Source: a virus
Virus record (IMG/VR): IMGVR_UViG_3300009149_000304
Location: 1 to 22,938 of that record
DNA length: 22,938 nt
Strand: one strand, 5' to 3'
Shown here: positions 13,567 to 20,194 of the stretch, in pieces
How the letters are laid out: every line of letters begins with the position of its first letter
Numbering within the stretch: position 1 is the first letter of the stretch
Translations under genes and position numbers: made by a program
The notes under the pieces: generated by a model
Seen by the model: the letters and a program-made list of their open reading frames with translations, nothing else
The model's database searches: none
What the model was told of the DNA's origin: nothing

Positions 13567-14508
13567 ATGAACGACAAAGAAAAAAAGAATGAAGAATATC
13601 TTAAAAGTCTTTTGGATGATAAGGATCAAAAAGCACCCACTACACCAAAAGAAGCATTAGCAACGGATAATTATATTCCACCTACTACTGAATATTCTTT
13701 AGTTGATATTAATCTATTACCAGCTTCTAGATTTTACAAACCAGGTATAAAGATTAGTATCAGAGCAGCAAAAGTATCAGAAATACAAGCATATTCTGTA
13801 GTAGATGATGAAAATTTTGTTGATATAACTGAAAAAATGAATGAATTACTTTCAAGAAATGTATTATTCGTTCATCCAGATGGAAAAAAAGGAACTTATA
13901 GAGATGTAAAAGATGCAGATAGAATGTTTCTTGTCTTTATGATTCGTGAAATGACATTTCAAGGTGGTAATACCTTGACAAAAGAAGTTCAATGTAAATG
14001 TGGACACGAATTTTCAATTCCATTTAGAGCAACAGCTAACAATTTTGGACCAGCTACATTTGAAATACAAGAACCAAATGAAAAAATTGAAAAATTTTGG
14101 AAAAAAGAAAACCAATGTTATGAATTAATTCATGAAGGTGTATCTTGGAAAATGGGTCCACCATCAATAGGTATTCAAGAAGATTTCTATGATGAAATAA
14201 AAAGAGATGTTCAAGCTGATAAAAAACCTAATGTATCTTTTATGAAGATTATGCCATTCTTATTGTATGATAGAAGTTCTATCACACCTGAAGGTATGAA
14301 AGCTAAATTAAAAGAATATGTTAATATGAATGATTTAAAATTATTCAATGGATTAAATTCAGTAGTTAATAACATGAATCTTGGAATAAAGGGATTGACA
14401 GCAATTTGCGGTGAGTGTGGCGAGGAGGTCCACGCTGAATTGACGTTTCCCGGCGGAGCATCTACTTTATTCGAACTCCCAGATATCTTGGACAGTTTTA
14501 CTGGATAA
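13567..14508 (+). CDS. Baseplate hub protein, T4 gp26-like (zinc-ribbon type)
   Basis: Resembles the T4 baseplate family that includes gp26, which acts in hub and tape-measure assembly. The 313 residues have a charged, disordered N-terminal ~40 residues, then L-L-P-A-S-R-F-Y-K-P-G, typical of this family. Two cysteine pairs follow: C-K-C-G-H at 143-147 and C-G-E-C at 281-284. These can form one zinc site. It is longer than T4 gp26 (208 residues). The last 36 codons contain a 60-base stretch (14401-14460) that is 60% GC, unlike everything around it, with a hairpin and AGGAGGT. In the +1 frame this region is open into the next gene, so a small fraction of ribosomes might make a fusion. A late-like box lies 21 nt upstream. 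Confidence 0.75.
   Translation: MNDKEKKNEEYLKSLLDDKDQKAPTTPKEALATDNYIPPTTEYSLVDINLLPASRFYKPGIKISIRAAKVSEIQAYSVVDDENFVDITEKMNELLSRNVLFVHPDGKKGTYRDVKDADRMFLVFMIREMTFQGGNTLTKEVQCKCGHEFSIPFRATANNFGPATFEIQEPNEKIEKFWKKENQCYELIHEGVSWKMGPPSIGIQEDFYDEIKRDVQADKKPNVSFMKIMPFLLYDRSSITPEGMKAKLKEYVNMNDLKLFNGLNSVVNNMNLGIKGLTAICGECGEEVHAELTFPGGASTLFELPDILDSFTG
14414..14436 (+). promoter_or_regulatory. Hairpin presenting AGGAGGT inside the gp26-like gene
   Basis: AGTGTGG (14414-14420) pairs with CCACGCT (14430-14436) with one G-T wobble. The 9-nt loop CGAGGAGGT contains a perfect Shine-Dalgarno core (14423-14429). Internal Shine-Dalgarno sequences stimulate programmed frameshifting in genes such as prfB and dnaX. 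No start codon at a usable distance opens a frame, since the +1 frame has a TGA at 14441-14443. Confidence 0.4.
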
Positions 14509-14539
14509 CATTGATCAATTTACTAAGAGATTATTATCA

Positions 14540-14830
14540 ATGTTTCAAGTTGATATTACCGATCTCCTTACAAATAAATTTCAATTAATGTGTCAAGATA
14601 CCAATGCACAATCTACTGTTATTGATAGTTGGTATTATTGGGAATATGAACTTTATATTAAGTTATTAAACCAAAAAAACAAAGAAGAAAAAGAACAACA
14701 GGAAAAACAAGACAAAGAACAAGGTTCTCAAACAGGGAATATGTCAAGTTTTAACCCAAGTAAAATGATGTCAAATTTTAATCCATCTAATCTTGGAGGA
14801 AGTGATGCAAGTAAATTCCCTAGATTCTAA
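14540..14830 (+). CDS. Small hub or tape-measure chaperone-like protein (gp51 position)
   Basis: 96 residues from the ATG at 14540. Residues 1-60 look helical (F-Q-V-D-I-T-D-L-L-T-N-K-F, then W-Y-Y-W-E-Y-E-L-Y-I-K-L-L-N). A Gln/Glu/Lys coiled stretch follows, with a low-complexity tail holding the near repeat S-F-N-P-S-K-M-M / N-F-N-P-S-N-L. In T4, gene 51 follows gene 26, and this gene holds that slot, but I see no convincing sequence match. The frame remains open upstream to 14444 (stop at 14441). The extra residues (W-T-V-L-L-D-N-I-D-Q-F-T-K-R-L-L-S) read like a natural helix extension. The true N-terminus may therefore come from a frameshift or a non-ATG start. A terminator follows 3 nt after the stop. 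Confidence 0.65.
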   Translation: MFQVDITDLLTNKFQLMCQDTNAQSTVIDSWYYWEYELYIKLLNQKNKEEKEQQEKQDKEQGSQTGNMSSFNPSKMMSNFNPSNLGGSDASKFPRF

Positions 14831-14833
14831 AAC

Positions 14834-14863
14834 AAAACCATATCATTTGATATGGTTTTTTTT
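14834..14863 (+). terminator. Intrinsic terminator
   Basis: Stem AAAACCATATC, loop ATTT, GATATGGTTTT, followed by a T-run. It ends 1 nt before the next late-like box, so termination and re-initiation are packed together. Confidence 0.85.
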
Positions 14864-14864
14864 A

Positions 14865-14872
14865 TATATAAT
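14865..14872 (+). promoter_or_regulatory. Late-like promoter box TATATAAT
   Basis: 20 nt before the ATG at 14893 and immediately after a terminator, which strongly suggests a transcription restart. Confidence 0.5.
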
Positions 14873-14892
14873 ACAAATATTTAATTTATACT

Positions 14893-15765
14893 ATGAATAA
14901 AGCAATTCACTTTTTCGATTTAGACAGAACACTATGGTCAATTGATACAACAATATGGATTATTGAAAAAAGTAATCCTAGTAAACCTTTAATTAAATTA
15001 TCTAAAAAGGATACAACTTATATTTTAGCAGGTATTTATAAGAATGATGAACACACGATAGAATATAATGGTAAATCATTTTGGATTAGTGAAGATATGT
15101 TTGGAAAGATTCAGAAAAAAAGAAAGAACATCGAGCTTGAAGATTTAGGTGTTTCGTTTATCGAAAAAACAAACCCTGAATATTATAATAATGTTAAGTT
15201 CTTTATAGAAAATATAAGACATTTATCAGGTGTAGAAGATATTGATATTGGTATATTATCAGCAAGATATAGTGTAGATAATGATAATGAAGTATTAAAG
15301 GTTCTTAAAGACAAATTATCTGAATTAGGATTAGAAATAAAAAAATTCTATTATACAGGTGATTCATTTGATTTAAAAAATACAACTAAAGCACCTATTG
15401 ATAAAATGAAAATCCTTCTTGAACATATGGCAGGATTTCATATAGAAGATGATAAGTTTATACCAATAAAACAAAATTTTTATCAAGAAGTTCATTTTTA
15501 TGATGATGAAAATCAAAATATCAATGTAGCAAATGATGTCCAAGAATTTTTTGAAGAATATCTAAAAAAGACAGAAGATGAAGTTTTTAATAGAATATCT
15601 AAAAGAGTTGGTGAACAATCCCCTACTTTATTTACACATTTAATTACAAACAATCAACTCAATAGATTTGAAACTACTGAAATAACATTAAGTCAACCTA
15701 TTAAATTCTCTATTAAATTAGATGAAAGTAATATTATGAAAAGATTTAATGATTTTAAGAATTAA
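14893..15765 (+). CDS. HAD-superfamily phosphatase
   Basis: A 290-residue protein. Motif I is H-F-F-D-L-D-R-T-L-W near residues 6-15, with canonical Asp nucleophile and Asp acid. Motif II is I-L-S-A-R near 118-122, a motif III Lys lies in P-I-D-K-M-K, and motif IV is V-H-F-Y-D-D-E near 197-203. A small cap lies between motifs I and II. The C-terminal ~75 residues are an extra, partly helical and beta segment ending K-R-F-N-D-F-K-N. A nucleotide or polynucleotide-end phosphatase is reasonable for a T4-like phage, but the substrate is not readable. It lies between the gp26/gp51-like pair and the tape-measure candidate, and its stop is 8 nt from the next start. Confidence 0.8.
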   Translation: MNKAIHFFDLDRTLWSIDTTIWIIEKSNPSKPLIKLSKKDTTYILAGIYKNDEHTIEYNGKSFWISEDMFGKIQKKRKNIELEDLGVSFIEKTNPEYYNNVKFFIENIRHLSGVEDIDIGILSARYSVDNDNEVLKVLKDKLSELGLEIKKFYYTGDSFDLKNTTKAPIDKMKILLEHMAGFHIEDDKFIPIKQNFYQEVHFYDDENQNINVANDVQEFFEEYLKKTEDEVFNRISKRVGEQSPTLFTHLITNNQLNRFETTEITLSQPIKFSIKLDESNIMKRFNDFKN

Positions 15766-15773
15766 TAATTATA

Positions 15774-17408
15774 ATGGCAATACCTAAAAAAACTGAAGAT
15801 GTTGGATACAACCAAGCTACTGTTAGTATGGATGTAGATGCTCTCACAAGAGAAGCTATGATTCGTCTATTTAGTTTAGTAGATGATGTGGGTGAACCAT
15901 TAGGAGAATATGATGAAGCATATTTAGATAAGATGAAAACCAACACTGGATTAAATCCAGATGATTCAGGTGCAGCTTCTTTAGTAAAACAATTTATTCT
16001 TTTAGAAGGTAAAATTCTTGGGTTTTTATTCCAACAATTCTTATCAATGGTTAAACCAATACAGACAGCATTAGAATTACCAAAGTTATTAACTAACCCA
16101 CCCCAACTCATACAGAAAATAAAGGACATTATAGAGGGTATTAAGGACTTAATAGAAGATGTGGTAACATTCTTCACCGATACCCTAAACTGGTTCCTGG
16201 GGCTCTTATTAGGGGAAATAATGGACGTTAACATACCTATCCCATCTTTGGAATTTAGTATATTAGGAATTACCATACCAATACCATCAATTGATACATT
16301 AGGGAAGATTGGAAAAGAACCATATATCGAAAATTTAACCGATAATGTGAAAGGTTTAAAAGATAAAATTGAAACTTCAAGAAGTAAGATTCAAAATTTA
16401 ACTGATAAAATAAACCCAAACATTGAAGCATATCAAGTAGGGATGGTTGCTCTATTAACAGAACAAATAATTAAGTTAATATCAGTAGATTATCAATTAA
16501 CAAATGAATTTTGGGATAAAGCATATCAAATCCACGAAGAAGTATTATTAAAAAAAGATAAAATTGTTAGAGATAAATTAAATGACAAACAAGAAGAAAA
16601 TTATAAGTTTGTCAATAGAACTGATGAATTGGATGCAATGAAAAAATATCTTGAAGATAATGCAGAAGAAAAGAATTATATTTTCAATTACACAGGTAAT
16701 GAAACTACATTATTAAATATGGCTGATAGTATTTTAGAAATATTAGAAAAAGAAGAAAAAGAAATAGAAGATACTGTTAATAATTATAAGATGGAATCTA
16801 ATTCAGATTTAAAAACAAAATTTGATGCATTAGATGTAATATTAAATGAATATACAGAAGAACTATTAATACTTAAAAATGATTTAAATGAAACTTCATC
16901 AGATATAGATGATTCTAAAGAAAATAGACAGAAGATATATGATAATGAAAGAGCTATGTTAATGGCAGGTGGTGCGACAGCAGCAGTAGCAACTATTAAA
17001 GCATTAAGGGATAGTATTAAAGAAGATACTGCAAAAATTGCAGAAGAAAGTCCAGCTTCAGCTTATGCAGAAGCAATAAAGGATTTAATAATCGGTGTTA
17101 TCAAATCACCTATTGATATGATAATTAATATAATTTCTAAAATCATTGAAGGTATAGTTGAATTTATTACAGAATTACCTATACCAACATTTACTAAAAT
17201 AAAAGAATTCTTTTCTGATATAATAGGTTTAGCAAATCCAGAAAAAATGGAAGAAATTATATCAGCAATGATAATTGATATAACTGGTGCGGGTGAACAA
17301 TTCCTTCCCGTTGTAGAAAATGTTGTAAGTTTCCTTCCCTGGTTATTTGTCGAAATAGCAAAAACATTCATAACAAGTGTAGTCGAACCACTACCAATTC
17401 CTATCTAA
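15774..17408 (+). CDS. Probable tape measure or baseplate hub protein (T4 gp29 position)
   Basis: A 544-residue protein, not clearly recognised by motif. It has a hydrophobic and amphipathic stretch at about 105-180 (F-F-T-D-T-L-N-W-F-L-G-L-L-L-G-E-I-M and I-P-I-P-S-L-E-F-S-I-L-G-I). Long coiled coils lie at about 195-220 and 280-395. A second series of hydrophobic helices runs from about 430 to the end, which reads L-P-I-P-I. This helical, coiled-coil and hydrophobic composition is usual for tape measures. The size is close to T4 gp29 (590), and the position after gp26/gp51-like genes matches. The segment at about 16090-16260 uses more GC-rich codons than the rest. An alternative is a baseplate or internal membrane-active protein. 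Confidence 0.6.
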   Translation: MAIPKKTEDVGYNQATVSMDVDALTREAMIRLFSLVDDVGEPLGEYDEAYLDKMKTNTGLNPDDSGAASLVKQFILLEGKILGFLFQQFLSMVKPIQTALELPKLLTNPPQLIQKIKDIIEGIKDLIEDVVTFFTDTLNWFLGLLLGEIMDVNIPIPSLEFSILGITIPIPSIDTLGKIGKEPYIENLTDNVKGLKDKIETSRSKIQNLTDKINPNIEAYQVGMVALLTEQIIKLISVDYQLTNEFWDKAYQIHEEVLLKKDKIVRDKLNDKQEENYKFVNRTDELDAMKKYLEDNAEEKNYIFNYTGNETTLLNMADSILEILEKEEKEIEDTVNNYKMESNSDLKTKFDALDVILNEYTEELLILKNDLNETSSDIDDSKENRQKIYDNERAMLMAGGATAAVATIKALRDSIKEDTAKIAEESPASAYAEAIKDLIIGVIKSPIDMIINIISKIIEGIVEFITELPIPTFTKIKEFFSDIIGLANPEKMEEIISAMIIDITGAGEQFLPVVENVVSFLPWLFVEIAKTFITSVVEPLPIPI

Positions 17409-17416
17409 GATTTTAA

Positions 17417-17424
17417 TATATAAT
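17417..17424 (+). promoter_or_regulatory. Late-like box TATATAAT only 3 nt before a start codon
   Basis: Lies within TTTTAATATATAAT, ending 3 nt before the ATG at 17428. A promoter here would start transcription at about the ATG itself, implying a leaderless mRNA or a different role for the box. Confidence 0.35.
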
Positions 17425-17427
17425 CTT

Positions 17428-17844
17428 ATGAAATACATTAAACCATATAATGAATCTATAAGGGATGAAATGAAACCTAAATCTGATGAAGAATTACCAA
17501 AGGAACATAGTAAATTAATAGAATTACTAAAATATATTCAAAATAATTCAGAATTAGAACCAGAATTAAATATGATAGATGGTATTGATGATGATTATCC
17601 AGCAATAAAAATTCATTTAAAATTTAATGATGATGAATATTTGTGGTTTGAAATTACATATAATATGTATGGTAATGATGAATATAATCTATCAATAGAA
17701 AATGAAGTTGAAAGTTTTAAAACTATAGAAGAAGTGTATAATACCATGATAATTGAAATCAAAGAATTTATCAACGGGGAATTAGAGAAAATAATATCCA
17801 AGAAAGATAAAATAGAAAAAATATTAAAAAGTATAGAAAATTAA
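17428..17844 (+). CDS. Leader-tagged hypothetical protein (single N-E-S-x-R block)
   Basis: 138 residues. The leader M-K-Y-I-K-P-Y-N-E is followed by the block S-I-R-D-E-M-K-P-K-S-D-E-E-L. The remainder is acidic, with a beta region (A-I-K-I-H-L-K-F-N-D-D-E-Y-L-W-F-E-I-T-Y) and a C-terminal charged helix (E-L-E-K-I-I-S-K-K-D-K-I-E-K-I-L). No enzymatic motif is seen. It is first of three tandem block-bearing genes separated by 1 nt each, so they are co-transcribed and translationally coupled. I infer a packaged internal protein whose leader is cut after Glu9. Confidence 0.8.
   Translation: MKYIKPYNESIRDEMKPKSDEELPKEHSKLIELLKYIQNNSELEPELNMIDGIDDDYPAIKIHLKFNDDEYLWFEITYNMYGNDEYNLSIENEVESFKTIEEVYNTMIIEIKEFINGELEKIISKKDKIEKILKSIEN
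17449..17496 (+). repeat. N-E-S-x-R block, copy 3 of 7
   Basis: Residues 8-23 of the gene at 17428: N-E-S-I-R-D-E-M-K-P-K-S-D-E-E-L. Confidence 0.85.
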
Positions 17845-17845
17845 A

Positions 17846-18307
17846 ATGATACACAAATTTAATCAATATAATGAATCTATAAGGGATAAAATGTCACCTA
17901 AGTCTGAAGAAGAAATAGATGATGTAATAAAGAATTTAAACCCCCAAGAATTATTAATGAAAGCAATATTTGATTTACAAGATATATCTTTAGTTAAAGA
18001 AGCCCTTAAAAGGGGTGCAGACCCATCCAAAGATAAAAATCAAATCTTAAAGGATATAATTTTAACTTGGCATTATGATGAAGCTATACTCGAAATTTTA
18101 GAAGGTGATGTTTTAGGAGATGCTGGACCATATCTTGTTGATAATTGGTTTATTGGTCATTGTTTAGATGATTCCGAAGAAGTGCAAAAAGAAACTATGG
18201 AATTTTTTACTGAAACACTTAAACTATTACTTAAAAACGAAAGGGTAAAAGATCATCTAACTGCATTAGATGTATTAGGATATAGAACAATATTAGGAGT
18301 AAAATAA
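17846..18307 (+). CDS. Leader-tagged ankyrin-like protein
   Basis: 153 residues. The leader M-I-H-K-F-N-Q-Y-N-E is followed by the block S-I-R-D-K-M-S-P-K-S-E-E-E-I-D. Residues about 36-62 (L-L-M-K-A-I-F-D-L-Q-D-I-S-L-V-K-E-A-L-K-R-G-A-D-P) fit one ankyrin repeat well, and degenerate repeat-like helices follow. Ankyrin repeats bind proteins and are common in injected or secreted effectors, so host-protein binding after entry is a reasonable inference. It lies 1 nt after the upstream gene and 1 nt before the next. It is similar in design to module 1 of the gene at 55. Confidence 0.8.
   Translation: MIHKFNQYNESIRDKMSPKSEEEIDDVIKNLNPQELLMKAIFDLQDISLVKEALKRGADPSKDKNQILKDIILTWHYDEAILEILEGDVLGDAGPYLVDNWFIGHCLDDSEEVQKETMEFFTETLKLLLKNERVKDHLTALDVLGYRTILGVK
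17870..17920 (+). repeat. N-E-S-x-R block, copy 4 of 7
   Basis: Residues 9-25 of the gene at 17846: N-E-S-I-R-D-K-M-S-P-K-S-E-E-E-I-D. Confidence 0.85.
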
Positions 18308-18308
18308 T

Positions 18309-19250
18309 ATGAAATATTTACAAACATATAATGAGTCTTTAAGAGATCAAATGTCACCTAAATCTGATGAAGAAATAGATGAATTATGGAAAGATATATC
18401 TGATCAAGCTGCAAAAAATGTAATGGAATGGGATACATTATCATATGTAGATGCATTAAATCTTGTTAGAAAGAATAAGAAGAAAGTAATTATTATGAAG
18501 AATGATGGATGGCCATATGATTTAATTGGTCACGAATTATTATGGCCTGATAAAATAGAAGAATCATTAAGGGATGAAATGAAACCTAAAAGTGATGAAG
18601 AAATGAAAAACATAGTTAAGAATTATAATCTTAAACAAAAGAAACAATTTCTTTTTAAATTATATAAAAGTGGATTTAGTAATGATAAATATAAATTTTA
18701 TAATTATATCAGATTAATGTTAGGTATATCAGTTTGGAATAGAATTTTGAAACAAATTAAATTAAATCCAAGTAAAGTTAACGTGTTACATGTTCACCCT
18801 ATGGAATTTATTGACGTTTTTAATAAATATGAAGTAGATAAGCTAATAGAATTATTATTAAATATGGATAAAAAGACTAATGAATCTATAAGAGATCGAA
18901 TGTCACCTAAATCAAAAGAAGAAATTTTAAGTTCATTAGATGGTGATCCAAATGCTACATTTAAAAAAGTTAATAGAGATATGCTTAGTTCTTGGATGAT
19001 AGGTGAAATAAATACTACATACGATGATCTTGTAAAATTATTTGGTAAACCAAAAGAAGATGATTGGATTGGTAATAATTTTATATGGGTTCTTAAAACA
19101 AATAATAATAGACTTATAAGTATATATGACAATAATTCAGGTTTAGATAAAGATGAAATGAAGGATATATCATACAAATGGCATATCGGTGGTACAGTTA
19201 ACCAGGATGCAAATGATTTGGTAGCTTATATTATGAAAAACACAATTTAA
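18309..19250 (+). CDS. Three-module leader-tagged protein, candidate cleaved polyprotein
   Basis: 313 residues made of three unrelated modules, each opened by the same block. Module 1 (1-83) has the leader M-K-Y-L-Q-T-Y-N-E, then S-L-R-D-Q-M-S-P-K. Module 2 (84-190) opens I-E-E-S-L-R-D-E-M-K-P-K and is helical and basic. Module 3 (191-313) opens T-N-E-S-I-R-D-R-M-S-P-K and contains a compact domain (T-T-Y-D-D-L-V-K-L-F-G-K-P, then I-S-I-Y-D and W-H-I-G-G). I have seen that domain as a stand-alone small protein in other phages; its function is unknown to me. If the prohead protease cuts after Glu as in T4 ((I/L)-x-E), module 2 has a perfect site, I-E-E. I infer release of three mini-proteins. 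The stop overlaps the AT-rich lead-in to the next box. Confidence 0.8.
   Translation: MKYLQTYNESLRDQMSPKSDEEIDELWKDISDQAAKNVMEWDTLSYVDALNLVRKNKKKVIIMKNDGWPYDLIGHELLWPDKIEESLRDEMKPKSDEEMKNIVKNYNLKQKKQFLFKLYKSGFSNDKYKFYNYIRLMLGISVWNRILKQIKLNPSKVNVLHVHPMEFIDVFNKYEVDKLIELLLNMDKKTNESIRDRMSPKSKEEILSSLDGDPNATFKKVNRDMLSSWMIGEINTTYDDLVKLFGKPKEDDWIGNNFIWVLKTNNNRLISIYDNNSGLDKDEMKDISYKWHIGGTVNQDANDLVAYIMKNTI
18330..18380 (+). repeat. N-E-S-x-R block, copy 5 of 7
   Basis: Residues 8-24 of the gene at 18309: N-E-S-L-R-D-Q-M-S-P-K-S-D-E-E-I-D. Confidence 0.85.
18558..18605 (+). repeat. N-E-S-x-R block, copy 6 of 7 (internal)
   Basis: Residues 84-99 of the gene at 18309: E-E-S-L-R-D-E-M-K-P-K-S-D-E-E-M. 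It is preceded by Ile, giving I-E-E before Ser, the T4-type cleavage pattern. Confidence 0.85.
18879..18929 (+). repeat. N-E-S-x-R block, copy 7 of 7 (internal)
   Basis: Residues 191-207 of the gene at 18309: N-E-S-I-R-D-R-M-S-P-K-S-K-E-E-I-L. Confidence 0.85.
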
Positions 19251-19258
19251 TATATAAT
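19251..19258 (+). promoter_or_regulatory. Late-like box TATATAAT 4 nt before a start codon
   Basis: It begins directly after the stop codon (19248-19250) of the previous gene and ends 4 nt before the ATG at 19263. As at 17417, use as a promoter would give a leaderless transcript. Confidence 0.35.
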
Positions 19259-19262
19259 AATT

Positions 19263-20153
19263 ATGGTAAAGAATTACACAGATTTTATAAAGATGAATGA
19301 AGCACAAGATGAATTTGGTGGTACTAAAGCAGCTAAAGGGATTGGTGGTTTATTTAAAAACTTATTAGGTGGTTTACTTAAAGATGTTAAAGATGAACTT
19401 AAAAAACCTTTAGAAGAATTTAATAAGAAGTTAGGTAATCAAAAAGGTTTTGATGATAAGATTGATGTAGCAAATAAGTACTTTCTTCAACATAGAGATA
19501 TATTAGTTAATAGCTTTACCGAAGCAACAACATTACCTACTATTTTAACAACAGTAGAAGATAATATAAGAACTGCTTATGCATCTATCGGTTCAACTAT
19601 TAAAAATTTAAATACTGATAATTACACTTTAGAAAAACTTTATGGTGATTCTCCAGAAAGAACTAAAAAATTGTTTAGTAATGATGCAAAACTTTTTGAT
19701 AAAAATGTTGAACAATTTTCAAGAGATTTAATTTTAAATCTTGGTAAACCTTATGACATTACTGAAGAAGATTTAGATGGAACACCAGAAGAAGCACAAG
19801 ATCAACAACAAAAAGGTGAAATAGCACAAGCACAAGGTGAAACTGAAACACCACAAGAAGAAGCTGAAAGTCCAAAAGATTTAACTAAGCTAAAAGAAGC
19901 TATTACAAATTGGTTCGATGCAACTATTTATAAAATCAATAAGAAGAAATTAGAAGAAGTTAAAAAAGAAGGTGCTAAAAAACCAAAAGAAGGTGGTAAT
20001 ATTGATGCTAAATTAGAAGCTATCCCAGATGATGTAACACGAAATAAAGATAGTGTTAAAAATATGGCTAATAAATTAGCTGATCTTGATAAACAAACAC
20101 TAATGAAAGTAAGAGATTTAATGGGAATGGATAAAAACGATACACCATTATAA
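19263..20153 (+). CDS. Leader-tagged helical protein, probable internal or structural head protein
   Basis: 296 residues. The leader M-V-K-N-Y-T-D-F-I-K-M-N-E is followed directly by A-Q-D-E, without the S-x-R block. A Gly-rich amphipathic segment comes next (about 24-50, G-I-G-G-L-F-K-N-L-L-G-G-L-L-K-D), which could contact membranes. A long helical region with Thr/Leu-rich stretches follows, then a Gln/Glu/Pro-rich low-complexity linker (about 178-205) and a Lys-rich helical C-terminus. No enzyme motif is seen. Abundant charged helices plus the leader fit a packaged internal protein or a scaffold-like component. It ends the leader-tagged cluster. Confidence 0.75.
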   Translation: MVKNYTDFIKMNEAQDEFGGTKAAKGIGGLFKNLLGGLLKDVKDELKKPLEEFNKKLGNQKGFDDKIDVANKYFLQHRDILVNSFTEATTLPTILTTVEDNIRTAYASIGSTIKNLNTDNYTLEKLYGDSPERTKKLFSNDAKLFDKNVEQFSRDLILNLGKPYDITEEDLDGTPEEAQDQQQKGEIAQAQGETETPQEEAESPKDLTKLKEAITNWFDATIYKINKKKLEEVKKEGAKKPKEGGNIDAKLEAIPDDVTRNKDSVKNMANKLADLDKQTLMKVRDLMGMDKNDTPL

Positions 20154-20158
20154 TTTTT

Positions 20159-20190
20159 TTTGTTAATTCATATTTTTTTTACTATATTTG
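20159..20190 (+). promoter_or_regulatory. Bacteroidota-type host promoter TTTG-N20-TATATTTG
   Basis: TTTG at 20159-20162 and TATATTTG at 20183-20190, with the same 20-bp spacing as the promoter at 10173. The ATG lies only 4 nt further on, so the transcript would begin at or very near the start codon. Confidence 0.5.
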
Positions 20191-20194
20191 TAAA

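Noticed and set aside
15755-16276. A 173-codon ORF on the minus strand, antisense to the tape-measure candidate
   Set aside because: It is fully covered by a well-supported plus-strand gene, has no family motif, and its length follows from local codon composition.
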